The notes beneath the pieces were generated by a model, which saw nothing but the letters and a program-made list of their open reading frames with translations, searched no databases and was not told the origin of the DNA. From Pseudomonadota bacterium (GTDB lineage: Bacteria; Pseudomonadota; Alphaproteobacteria; Rhizobiales; Hyphomicrobiaceae): a DNA stretch of 5,672 nucleotides. The DNA is taken from NCBI GenBank assembly GCA_003242645.1, contig QGVC01000232.1, positions 1 to 5,672 of the forward strand. The letters run 5' to 3'. Below, one piece after another: positions 1-5,359 of this stretch (positions are counted from its first letter, which is position 1; each line of letters starts with the position of its first letter). Both the position numbers and the translations under genes were made by a program.

Positions 1-145
1 TGTGCCCTCGCGAATGGAAGCGTTCTTTATCGAGAACCCGCTGACCGGCAGCGCAGCCCGTTTGCTCTCGACCCATCCTTCCATCGACGAGCGCGTAGCA
101 GCGCTCCAGCGTTATGCTGGCGGAACGGAGTCGCTGGGATCATAA
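1..145 (+). CDS. M48 family (HtpX-like) zinc metalloprotease, C-terminal fragment
   Basis: Only the last 47 codons are present, read from base 2 to a TAA at 143-145; the gene begins before the window. The visible peptide contains FFIENPLTG followed by LLSTHPSIDERVAAL. This matches the C-terminal signature of M48 membrane-associated zinc metallopeptidases such as HtpX, where a 'FIENPL' segment precedes 'STHPP..ERI..L' near the end of the protein. Family members degrade misfolded membrane or periplasmic proteins. The HExxH zinc site and the membrane helices lie outside the window, so catalytic competence cannot be judged. HtpX itself and other M48 proteases share this tail, so no gene symbol is given. 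A hairpin at 160-178 may end the transcript. The family call is fairly secure; the subfamily is not. Confidence 0.8.
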   Translation, partial: VPSRMEAFFIENPLTGSAARLLSTHPSIDERVAALQRYAGGTESLGS

Positions 146-159
146 AGCGACAACGCCGG

Positions 160-178
160 GCGCTGACTACATCAGCGC
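160..178 (+). terminator. Possible terminator after the M48 protease gene
   Basis: GCGCTGA (160-166) and TCAGCGC (172-178) form a perfect 7-bp stem with a CTACA loop, 14 bases after the protease stop codon. A run of five T residues (191-195) comes only 12 bases after the stem, so it is not a classical intrinsic terminator with an immediately following U-tract. Its position fits the end of the protease transcript. Confidence 0.4.
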
Positions 179-201
179 TCCTAACCGACCTTTTTCGAGT
201 G

Positions 202-216
202 ACCTGATCATCAGGT
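202..216. promoter_or_regulatory. Perfect 15-bp palindrome upstream of the DUF4337 gene
   Basis: ACCTGAT-C-ATCAGGT is a perfect inverted repeat with 7-bp arms around one central base, 115 bases before the preferred start of the DUF4337 gene. A one-base centre suits a dimeric protein binding site better than an RNA hairpin. A related palindrome (TCCTGACCGTCAGGT, 1026-1040) lies after the same gene, matching at 12 of 15 positions. No regulator was identified; the operator role is inferred from symmetry and position only. Confidence 0.35.
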
Positions 217-320
217 GGGACGTCGCCGCCTGACAATCGAGCATTGTGAACTCCGGCACGAAGCTCCTTGACCGAACCCAAGACTCGCCGACATGGATCG
301 CAGCCTCGAGCAATCGGCCC

Positions 321-327
321 AGGGGAG
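321..327 (+). promoter_or_regulatory. Ribosome binding site deciding the DUF4337 start
   Basis: AGGGGAG lies four bases before the ATG at 332. The earlier in-frame ATG at 293 has no purine-rich Shine-Dalgarno-like sequence at a suitable distance, so this site favours the shorter 209-residue protein. Confidence 0.55.
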
Positions 328-331
328 CGAG

Positions 332-961
332 ATGCCTAACCTTGCAGAGAAAGCCTCGACGCGCGACCGTTGGATCGCAGTTTATATTGCTGCCATATCG
401 GTCGTGCTCGCCATATGTGCGCTTGGCGGCGAAAATGCAGCCAAGGAAGCACATAGCAAGAACATTGAGGCCGCGAACACCTGGGCCTGGTTCCAGGCCA
501 AGAACATGCGCCGCGATGCCCTCAGACTGCAGATCGCTGAGCTTGAGCTTCTCCTCGTGACCCATCCCGAATTCGATGAGAACGCGCGGATGGCGATTGC
601 AGAAAAAATCGCAACTTACCGTCAGCAGGAGGAGCAACTGACCTCCGAGCCGTCCACGGGAGAAGGGCTGAACGAGCTCTTTGCACGGGGCAAGGCGTTG
701 GAAGCTGAACGGGATCGGGCGCGCAGCCAGGATCCCTACTTCGATAATGGGCAGGCGCTGTTGCAAATTGCGATCGTCTTGGCCTCAGTCGCAATTGTCT
801 CCGGCGGGAATCTCGCGCTGATCCTAAGCGGTGGGCTCGGCCTTGCCGGTATTGCGCTGATGGTTCATGGTTTCCACCTCGGTTCACCCGAAGCATTCGA
901 GGCGGGCAAGCAGCTTCTGTCAGAAGTTATTTCGAAGATCGTTCAGCTGACCAATCAGTGA
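332..961 (+). CDS. DUF4337 domain-containing membrane protein
   Basis: This 209-residue protein has the layout of the DUF4337 family, whose function is unknown. An N-terminal hydrophobic helix (about residues 14-33, starting at WIAVYIAA) is followed by a soluble helical part. The family-like stretch EAANTWAWFQAKNMRRDALRL lies at about 46-66, and the charged, probably coiled-coil region runs to about 135. Two adjacent hydrophobic segments follow (about 143-158 and 161-180) before a short amphipathic tail. It is probably an inner-membrane protein with the middle part exposed on one side. An in-frame ATG at 293 would add 13 residues, but only the ATG at 332 has a good ribosome binding site. It lies 186 bases after the protease gene on the same strand, so it may have its own promoter. 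The family assignment rests on the TWAWFQAK-type motif and the topology. Confidence 0.8.
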   Translation: MPNLAEKASTRDRWIAVYIAAISVVLAICALGGENAAKEAHSKNIEAANTWAWFQAKNMRRDALRLQIAELELLLVTHPEFDENARMAIAEKIATYRQQEEQLTSEPSTGEGLNELFARGKALEAERDRARSQDPYFDNGQALLQIAIVLASVAIVSGGNLALILSGGLGLAGIALMVHGFHLGSPEAFEAGKQLLSEVISKIVQLTNQ

Positions 962-1025
962 TTGCCGGTGAATAGATGGCGAGCGAGTTCGTGCGAAATA
1001 GAACTAGCCGCTAATTTGGGACCGT

Positions 1026-1040
1026 TCCTGACCGTCAGGT
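1026..1040. repeat. Second CCTGA-N3-TCAGGT palindrome, after the DUF4337 gene
   Basis: TCCTGACCGTCAGGT holds an inverted repeat with 6-bp arms (CCTGAC / GTCAGG) around one central C. It differs from the 202-216 palindrome at only three positions, two of which are paired changes that preserve symmetry. It sits 64 bases past the DUF4337 stop and is not followed by a convincing U-tract, so it is a poor terminator. It may be a second protein-binding site or a coincidence. Confidence 0.3.
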
Positions 1041-1107
1041 TTCGAGAAGAGAGGAAACGAAAATTTATTTGTTCGAACAGCGCAAAGCTCAGGATTCACA
1101 ATTCAAT

Positions 1108-1130
1108 CCGAGCCGCATTTTGCGGCTCGG
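1108..1130 (-). terminator. Hairpin terminator of the peroxiredoxin gene
   Basis: CCGAGCCGCA (1108-1117) and TGCGGCTCGG (1121-1130) form a perfect 10-bp GC-rich stem with a three-base loop, 21 bases past the peroxiredoxin stop codon. Read on the minus strand it is followed by ATTGAATTGTG, a weak T-rich tail. Because the DUF4337 gene converges from the other side, the hairpin may also stop that transcript, although its plus-strand tail is not T-rich. Confidence 0.7.
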
Positions 1131-1151
1131 CGATTGTGGTAGCTGACTGTT

Positions 1152-1640
1152 CTAGGCTTGGCTGGCCAGCAACTTCTCAGCGCTGGATTTGTCGTGCTGC
1201 GGCGGCGCGTCCTCGACATTGAGAACTTTCACCACGCAATCATCGACGATCATCGAATAACGCTTTGAGCGCAAACCGAGGCCACGGGCAGACAGATCGA
1301 CATCCAGGCCGATCTTGCGGACGAAATCCGCGTTACCGTCCGACAGCATCGTGATCTTGCCCTCGGCGCCGCTGTCCTTGGCCCACTGCGTCAGAACGAA
1401 AATGTCGTTCACTGACGTGCAGGCAATCATGTCGAAGCCCTTGTTCTTGAATTCGTCAGCGTGGGCGACGAAGCCCGGCAGATGCTGCTTGTGGCAGGTC
1501 GGGGTATAGGCACCGGGAACGCCGAACAACGCCACCTTCTTGCCGCCGAACACCTCGCTCGTCGTCACCTGCTTCGGCCCCTCTGGACCCATTATCGTGA
1601 AAGTCGCTTCCGGCAACCGGTCGCCCACCTTTATGGTCAT
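1152..1640 (-). CDS. Peroxiredoxin, Prx5 / plant type II (atypical 2-Cys) family
   Basis: This 162-residue thioredoxin-fold protein should reduce hydrogen peroxide and organic hydroperoxides using thioredoxin, glutaredoxin or glutathione. The active-site motif PGAYTPTC spans residues 42-49, with Pro42, Thr46 and peroxidatic Cys49. The downstream LRSKRY (123-128) carries the conserved arginine region of the family. Cys74, in MIACTSVND, lies 25 residues after Cys49, the same spacing as Cys51/Cys76 of plant type II peroxiredoxins, so it is a candidate resolving cysteine. A third cysteine, Cys135, is in the IVDDCVV strand. There is no signal peptide, so the enzyme is predicted cytoplasmic. The length is normal for the family. 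GGAGG at 1647-1651 is six bases before the ATG and fixes the start. The gene lies 103 bases downstream of the DsbD-like gene on the same strand. Confidence 0.93.
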   Translation of the reverse strand: MTIKVGDRLPEATFTIMGPEGPKQVTTSEVFGGKKVALFGVPGAYTPTCHKQHLPGFVAHADEFKNKGFDMIACTSVNDIFVLTQWAKDSGAEGKITMLSDGNADFVRKIGLDVDLSARGLGLRSKRYSMIVDDCVVKVLNVEDAPPQHDKSSAEKLLASQA

Positions 1641-1646
1641 GATATT

Positions 1647-1651
1647 CCTCC
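1647..1651 (-). promoter_or_regulatory. Ribosome binding site of the peroxiredoxin gene
   Basis: On the minus strand GGAGG stands six bases before the ATG at 1640. It is a near-ideal Shine-Dalgarno sequence and confirms the start codon. Confidence 0.8.
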
Positions 1652-1701
1652 GGGATGTTTCAGCAGACCTGCGGAACGTATGGTCCTGACCCTATACGGC
1701 G

Positions 1702-1718
1702 TCTTGAGCAGATCAAGA
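1702..1718. promoter_or_regulatory. 17-bp dyad upstream of the peroxiredoxin gene
   Basis: TCTTGA (1702-1707) and TCAAGA (1713-1718) are a perfect inverted repeat separated by GCAGA. It lies between the DsbD-like stop and the peroxiredoxin start, about 60 bases before the latter. No T-run follows on the minus strand, so it is unlikely to be a terminator for the DsbD-like gene. A minus-strand TATAGG (1690-1695) just downstream could be a -10 element, making the dyad a possible operator. A second, imperfect dyad (CGTAT 1677-1681 / ATACG 1694-1698) overlaps the same region. This is inference from symmetry only. Confidence 0.3.
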
Positions 1719-1743
1719 AGCAGTATGTGATCGCCACCTCTGA

Positions 1744-2592
1744 TCAGTCGATTTTCCAATAGGCTTCGGCCTGGCCTGCATCGGAAACCATCGTGATGCG
1801 CAGCGTCTTGCCCCGCAGCTCCTTGGGCTCGGCTTCCGACAGATCCACCTCGAAGCTGACGATGTCGTCCCTTTCCGCAACCTTTGTGGGGAGTGGGACA
1901 TACGCGCCATCCGTCTCTTCAATGAACATATCGGCCGAGGCCGCCGATCCGGGGAAACGGGCCTGCAGCATCAGCTTCGGCCGGTCACCCTCGAGTTGAG
2001 CCCTGCTCGACACCAACTCCGGATCGCCCGGCCGCCGCTCGCCAGGGCCGCGAGGCACGGCCGCGAGTGCGCTAGCAATTTCTGGCGAACCTGGAACAGT
2101 CGCATTGGCAGGCAAGGTCAACGCAAGCTGGGCCTCCGCCGGCACGCAGATGTCCCGGCAGATGCCGTACGACAGGTTGAGCCGTAGCTCGACGGGCTTG
2201 GCAGGATCCTTGGGGCGCACCTCGATGGGGAACACGACGGCCCCCGAATAGCCGACCGAATCCCCCACCGAGTCCTTGAACCGCTTCGGAGCCGGATAAA
2301 GGACCTTGGCCTCGGACAGGTTCACCGATCCCGACCAGTTGAAGTGCGGTGGAAGCCCCCCGGCGTCTCCGGGCGATCTCCAGTAGGTCTTCCAGCCCGG
2401 CTGCAAGCTGATTGCGAGGCCCGCAAGAACGGCGGGGCTTTCACCGCTTTTCGATGCGACCGACCCAGCGACCAGCCGGACCTTCGCCCCGTGCGCCTCA
2501 ACCCATGGTGTCGCCAGCGGACTGGCCCTGGCCTGAAGGCTCAGCGCCATGAACCCTGCCAGGACGGCGGCTGTGATTCGCAAGACGACCAT
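1744..2592 (-). CDS. Exported DsbD N-terminal-domain-like protein (thiol-disulfide)
   Basis: From the preferred start the protein has 282 residues. Residues 1-23 look like a Sec signal peptide (MVVLR, then a hydrophobic core, cut after ARA). The mature part resembles the periplasmic alpha domain of DsbD/ScsB-type reductases: GWKTYWRSPGDAGGLPP at about 66-82, then YPAPKRF and GYSGAVVFPIEV, then SYGICRDICVPAEAQL at about 141-156. Cys145 and Cys149 form a C-x3-C pair in the place where DsbD has its alpha-domain redox cysteines. In DsbD this domain passes electrons from the membrane domain to periplasmic partners, but here there are no membrane helices and no C-terminal thioredoxin domain. Its electron donor is therefore unknown. 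In-frame alternatives are an ATG at 2631 and a TTG at 2673; no start has a strong ribosome binding site. The gene lies upstream of the peroxiredoxin and diverges from yqgE. Confidence 0.82.
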   Translation of the reverse strand: MVVLRITAAVLAGFMALSLQARASPLATPWVEAHGAKVRLVAGSVASKSGESPAVLAGLAISLQPGWKTYWRSPGDAGGLPPHFNWSGSVNLSEAKVLYPAPKRFKDSVGDSVGYSGAVVFPIEVRPKDPAKPVELRLNLSYGICRDICVPAEAQLALTLPANATVPGSPEIASALAAVPRGPGERRPGDPELVSSRAQLEGDRPKLMLQARFPGSAASADMFIEETDGAYVPLPTKVAERDDIVSFEVDLSEAEPKELRGKTLRITMVSDAGQAEAYWKID

Positions 2593-2680
2593 GGGGCGCC
2601 AATCTCGTCCTCTTGCCTCGCGGCGACTCATGCCTATGTAGCGAAGGTTGAGTGTCGAGCAAGTCACGATCAATTTGACT

Positions 2681-2723
2681 TGTGAAGCGGCTTTCGGCGT
2701 GCCTTCAAATTGAATGCTTCACA
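2681..2723. promoter_or_regulatory. Inverted repeats in the divergent DsbD-like / yqgE promoter region
   Basis: TGTGAAGC (2681-2688) and GCTTCACA (2716-2723) are perfect 8-bp inverted copies 27 bases apart. Between them lies a second small palindrome, TTCAA-A-TTGAA (2704-2714). Both are in the intergenic stretch that must contain the promoters of the two divergent genes, so they are candidate operator sites. Neither is followed by a T-run. No clear -35/-10 pair could be assigned. Confidence 0.3.
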
Positions 2724-2753
2724 GGTGGTAGAGCCTGAGGCTAGACTTTTGAA

Positions 2754-3368
2754 ATGACATTACGACGGCAGCCACGAAAGTTCACGAACAGCGGGTACCT
2801 CGATGGGCAGCTGCTCATCGCCATGCCCGCGATGGCCGACAGGAGATTCGCGCGCTCGGTCATCTACATGTGCGCCCATTCGGATGAGGGGGCGATGGGG
2901 CTCATCATCAATCAGCGCGCCCCAAACCTCAGTTTCGCGGACTTGCTCGAACGGTTGCAACTACTCGACGAGGAGAGCGAGGCGAACATTCCCCCGGAAG
3001 TATTGCGCATGGCCATCCATGTCGGGGGCCCCGTGGAGCCGGAGCGCGGGTTCGTCCTGCACAGCTCGGATTACTTCACCCCTTCCTCGACCTTGCCCAT
3101 CAGTGACGAGGTCTGCCTTACCGCCACGATCGACATCCTGAAGGCCCTGGCCGCAGGCGAGGGGCCGAACAAGGCAATCCTGGCCCTCGGATACGCCGGC
3201 TGGGCACCAGGACAGCTCGAGAGCGAGATTCACGCCAACGGCTGGCTGAGCTGTCAGGCGGACCTCGATCTCATCTTCGACCTCGACGTGGAGGAGAAGT
3301 ACGAGCGGGCACTGTCCAAGCTGGGAATCGACCCGATGCATCTCGTGAACGCCGCGGGCCACGCCTGA
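2754..3368 (+). CDS. yqgE: YqgE/AlgH family protein (DUF179)
   Basis: This 204-residue protein matches the YqgE/AlgH family throughout. It has [22 protein letters not shown] (15-36), the EGAMGLIIN segment (45-53), the conserved HVGGPV turn (89-94) followed by GFVLH, and [14 protein letters not shown] (146-159). These are the hallmark regions of the family, and the length is typical (about 185-205 residues). The biochemical role is not established; in Pseudomonas the homologue AlgH was linked to alginate regulation, and no enzymatic activity is firmly known. No signal peptide is seen, so it is probably cytoplasmic. The ATG at 2754 has only a weak purine stretch (GAGG, 13 bases upstream), but the basic N-terminal extension before [11 protein letters not shown] is common in rhizobial homologues as I recall them. 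It is transcribed divergently from the DsbD-like gene. Confidence 0.95.
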   Translation: MTLRRQPRKFTNSGYLDGQLLIAMPAMADRRFARSVIYMCAHSDEGAMGLIINQRAPNLSFADLLERLQLLDEESEANIPPEVLRMAIHVGGPVEPERGFVLHSSDYFTPSSTLPISDEVCLTATIDILKALAAGEGPNKAILALGYAGWAPGQLESEIHANGWLSCQADLDLIFDLDVEEKYERALSKLGIDPMHLVNAAGHA

Positions 3369-3410
3369 TCGTCCGAGGCTTTCAGCTCCCGCGGTCGAAC
3401 GCAAATGAAT

Positions 3411-3439
3411 AGGGCCAGACCTGTGGCAGGTCTGGCCCT
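3411..3439. terminator. Bidirectional terminator between yqgE and the His-rich gene
   Basis: AGGGCCAGACCT (3411-3422) and AGGTCTGGCCCT (3428-3439) form a perfect 12-bp stem with a five-base loop (GTGGC). It lies 42 bases after the yqgE stop and 18 bases after the stop of the convergent gene. Both flanks are only moderately T-rich (TAATGTTTG on plus, ATTCATTTG on minus). The strength of the stem and the convergent position support a shared terminator. Confidence 0.82.
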
Positions 3440-3457
3440 TAATGTTTGCTGGCTACG

Positions 3458-3988
3458 TCATTCAGTACACGGAACCGTGATCGTCAGCCCGACATTGGCG
3501 AAGTAGCGTTTGCACTCGAGCTTTTTCGGCTCCTCGCCCGGCGGCGTCGGCTCTGTGGCCGGCGTGACTGCCGCAGTCGTGAGCGCCACCTGATCATTCA
3601 CTTTCGCGTTATCGGGCTTCTTCACCGGCAAAGGCACGGAAACCGGCGAGATCTCGGCGACCTCAGGCTCCTTCACTTCAACTTCGGGGCGCGCCTCAGC
3701 TGCCTTCCTGGCCGCAGCGAGAGCAGCTAAGCGCCTTTGCTCCGCCCGCGCCGCCTTCCGCGCACGTTCGGCTTCGATAGCCCTTAAGCGGTGCAGTTTG
3801 TGATATCGCCACCAGTGGTACTTGTGGCCATGGTAGTGGTAATGACCGCCGCCCACGTAGAAGCCGCCAACCGGGAAGCCGACGTAGATCCGCATGCCCG
3901 CCTCGGCAGCGGGAGCCGACAGCGAAAGGCCTGCGAAAAGACCCATTACAATCGCAAAGGTTTTCGTCGTCGCCAGCTTAGGGACCAT
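3458..3988 (-). CDS. Secreted histidine-rich protein of unknown function
   Basis: I do not recognise a named family for this 176-residue protein. Residues 1-30 are a likely Sec signal peptide (basic start, hydrophobic FAIVMGLFAGLSLSA, cut after AEA). The mature N-terminus is Gly/Tyr/His-rich, with His at 49, 51, 53, 55, 58, 63 and 66; the alternating HYHYHGH pattern suggests metal binding or a surface role. An Ala/Arg/Glu-rich helix (about 65-98) follows, then a Pro/Val/Glu-rich linker. The tail LECKRYFANVGLTITVPCTE has Cys159 and Cys174, which could form a disulfide; similar CKRYF..VG.T..VPC endings occur in rhizobial hypothetical proteins as I recall them. GGAG at 3996-3999, seven bases before the ATG, supports the start. 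It follows the hydrolase gene by 117 bases on the same strand. The gene call is good; the function is unknown. Confidence 0.8.
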   Translation of the reverse strand: MVPKLATTKTFAIVMGLFAGLSLSAPAAEAGMRIYVGFPVGGFYVGGGHYHYHGHKYHWWRYHKLHRLRAIEAERARKAARAEQRRLAALAAARKAAEARPEVEVKEPEVAEISPVSVPLPVKKPDNAKVNDQVALTTAAVTPATEPTPPGEEPKKLECKRYFANVGLTITVPCTE

Positions 3989-4105
3989 CTCCGTGCTCCA
4001 TTCCGTCAGACTTCGCGTGAAGCGCCGCTTGTTGCGCTCCCATGCCTGACAGAATGGCTGGCTCCAGGTTGGCGGGCTGTTCCGCGCGACACACCTCGCG
4101 CTTGC

Positions 4106-4990
4106 TCACACCGCGGGCAGCGGGTTGCCGCCGCGGAACGAGCTGATCTCGGCAGAGCGCATCGGCTCCGCTGCCATCTCCTCCACGTGCCTGCGCACGT
4201 CAGCCACGAACCGGAGTGTCCGTTCGAGCACGAGATCACGCTGCCGGTCGAGCGTGATGATGTGATAGCTGTCGTCGAGGACGGTCACCTGCACCGGCCC
4301 ACCGAGATGCTTCTGCAGGTGGAATGTGTTGCGGAGACTGGCGATGTCATCCTCACGCGGATGCATCAGCAGAACGGGCTGCCGAATGCTCTTGAGCGAG
4401 CAAAGCACCGAATTGACCAGCCGCCGCATCTCCAGCATGGAGCTGCCGGGGGTGCTGAGCTGCCCTGCCTGGGAGCTGTCGCCGCTCTCGAGAGCCGCCG
4501 TCACGAGCCCCCGAACACGCGGGTCCTTGATGCCATAGGGATCCCGCTCGGTAAAATCGAACAAATCCGCCACCCACCTCTGCTGGACGAGGCGGAACAA
4601 TCTCGCGTACCAGGGGATCGACCAGCCATCCAGCCTCAGCGTCGGCGCATAGAGGACAGCGCCGTGAACGCTGTCCGGCCGATCGGCGGCAAGACGCAGC
4701 GCCATGACTGCGCCCATCGAGAGGCCGCCAGCGACGATCACATCGCAGTGTTGACGCAATTTTTCGTGAGCCGCGAGGACGCTGGCGTACCAGTCTTGCC
4801 AGCGCGTAGCCCTGAGATCGTCGGCGCTGCCGCAGTGGCCTGCAAGTTGTGGGCAGGAAACCGTGTACCCGGCTCGCGCGAGCCCGACCGCGATGAAGCG
4901 CATCTCGATCGGCGTGCCACCGAGCCCGTGGATAAGAAGAACCCCGGTTCGATTGCCCGAAAAGTGCAGGCTACGATCGTCGATGCTCAT
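4106..4990 (-). CDS. Alpha/beta hydrolase, Est30-like carboxylesterase
   Basis: This 294-residue protein has a complete alpha/beta-hydrolase catalytic set. The oxyanion loop is LLIHGLGGTP (18-27), and the nucleophile elbow GGLSMG (88-93) carries Ser91. The acid is Asp214 or Asp215 in MHPREDD, and the base is His243 in DDSYHIITLDRQRD. The S-x-H-x-ITLD arrangement resembles Bacillus/Geobacillus Est30-type carboxylesterases, which hydrolyse short to medium carboxylic esters; the physiological substrate here is unknown. About 70 residues between the Ser and Asp regions (121-190) form a cap rich in Trp and Arg. There is no signal peptide, so it is probably cytoplasmic. An in-frame ATG at 5119 would add 43 low-complexity residues, but AAGGAAG (4997-5003) six bases before the ATG at 4990 clearly marks the real start. 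It diverges from the TRAP gene. Confidence 0.9.
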   Translation of the reverse strand: MSIDDRSLHFSGNRTGVLLIHGLGGTPIEMRFIAVGLARAGYTVSCPQLAGHCGSADDLRATRWQDWYASVLAAHEKLRQHCDVIVAGGLSMGAVMALRLAADRPDSVHGAVLYAPTLRLDGWSIPWYARLFRLVQQRWVADLFDFTERDPYGIKDPRVRGLVTAALESGDSSQAGQLSTPGSSMLEMRRLVNSVLCSLKSIRQPVLLMHPREDDIASLRNTFHLQKHLGGPVQVTVLDDSYHIITLDRQRDLVLERTLRFVADVRRHVEEMAAEPMRSAEISSFRGGNPLPAV

Positions 4991-4996
4991 GATTTT

Positions 4997-5003
4997 CTTC
5001 CTT
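4997..5003 (-). promoter_or_regulatory. Ribosome binding site deciding the hydrolase start
   Basis: On the minus strand AAGGAAG lies six bases before the ATG at 4990. It selects this start over the upstream in-frame ATG at 5119, which would add a non-conserved Pro/Ser/Arg-rich extension. Confidence 0.75.
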
Positions 5004-5091
5004 TTTCGGGATTTTTTCTCGACGCTCGCTGGTCTCGGCAGATCGGTCGGTGAGGACCGGACCTGGCTCGTTGCTGGCGCGACACTGTTCC

Positions 5092-5116
5092 GGGGGTGAG
5101 TTGGGGGTGAGTTGGG
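5092..5116. repeat. Tandem 11-bp direct repeat
   Basis: GGGGGTGAGTT occurs at 5092-5102 and again at 5103-5113, followed by GGG of a third, broken copy. It lies about 100 bases upstream of the hydrolase start. Two copies could arise by slippage; the repeated GTGAGT core also appears further along the same intergenic region. Confidence 0.6.
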
Positions 5117-5194
5117 CAAAAATGTGGGCTTGAGGAGGCCGCGGCCGATTTTTGTTGGCCCTGCGACGAAGTGGAGCGGGGGCTGGACGAAATC

Positions 5195-5206
5195 CTAAGA
5201 CCTTAG
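5195..5206. promoter_or_regulatory. CTAAG-N2-CTTAG dyad upstream of the TRAP gene
   Basis: CTAAG (5195-5199) and CTTAG (5202-5206) are perfect inverted copies two bases apart, 154 bases before the TRAP start codon. An overlapping dyad, AGAC-CTTA-GTCT (5198-5209), shares the same bases. The compact 12-bp symmetry suits a dimeric activator or repressor site. No regulator is identified, and the role is inferred from position only. Confidence 0.3.
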
Positions 5207-5342
5207 TCTAGCGTACTCGCAGATTTATGAAGCAGTGCTGAGTATCGGTGCTTGTCGAAACTCACCGACTGTGCAAAGTGAGTACCGTGCTGCTGCGCCA
5301 ATGGACCGGCAGTCTTAACCCAAAGCGCTAACACTCTTAACT

Positions 5343-5349
5343 AGGGAGG
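5343..5349 (+). promoter_or_regulatory. Ribosome binding site of the TRAP binding-protein gene
   Basis: AGGGAGG lies ten bases before the ATG at 5360. It is a strong Shine-Dalgarno sequence at the long end of normal spacing. The internal ATG at 5384 would leave only a two-residue n-region before the twin arginines and has no comparable site. Confidence 0.65.
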
Positions 5350-5359
5350 TTTTCCGAGA

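Larger units (their letters stand above)
4991..5359. other. Divergent intergenic region, hydrolase / TRAP gene
   Basis: No credible gene was seen in these 369 bases. The region must hold the promoters of the hydrolase (minus) and the TRAP binding-protein gene (plus). It contains the hydrolase ribosome binding site, a short tandem 11-mer repeat (5092-5116) and a dyad at 5195-5206. The hexamer GTGAGT, or its complement ACTCAC, occurs four times (5096-5101, 5107-5112, 5260-5265, 5278-5283). The last two face each other as a 6-bp inverted repeat 12 bases apart. I could not assign a convincing -35/-10 or sigma-54 promoter by eye. Confidence 0.6.

Noticed and set aside
167..766. A 199-codon open frame on the minus strand
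   Set aside because: It is opposite the DUF4337 gene, has no recognisable motif, and its length is explained by GC-rich codon bias of the real gene.
962..1222. An 86-codon open frame directly after the DUF4337 stop
   Set aside because: It has no separate ribosome binding site, runs through the terminator hairpin and into the 3' end of the peroxiredoxin gene, and its product is Arg/Ser-rich without motifs.
2593..2673. Longer starts (ATG 2631, TTG 2673) for the DsbD-like protein
   Set aside because: Not excluded, but the ATG at 2592 gives a standard-length signal peptide, and the upstream additions have no ribosome binding site. The choice is uncertain.
2961..3404. A 147-codon open frame on the minus strand across yqgE
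   Set aside because: The yqgE frame on the other strand matches its family over the full length; this frame has no family-like features and runs into the region before the terminator.
3791..5053. A 420-codon open frame on the plus strand
   Set aside because: It is antisense to the hydrolase and the start of the His-rich gene, both of which have recognisable motifs or a signal peptide and good ribosome binding sites. Its product is His/Arg/Pro-rich without any recognisable domain, typical of shadow frames in GC-rich DNA.
4991..5119. N-terminal extension of the hydrolase by 43 residues
   Set aside because: The extension is low in complexity and includes translated tandem-repeat DNA, while the ATG at 4990 has a strong ribosome binding site and starts just before the conserved fold.
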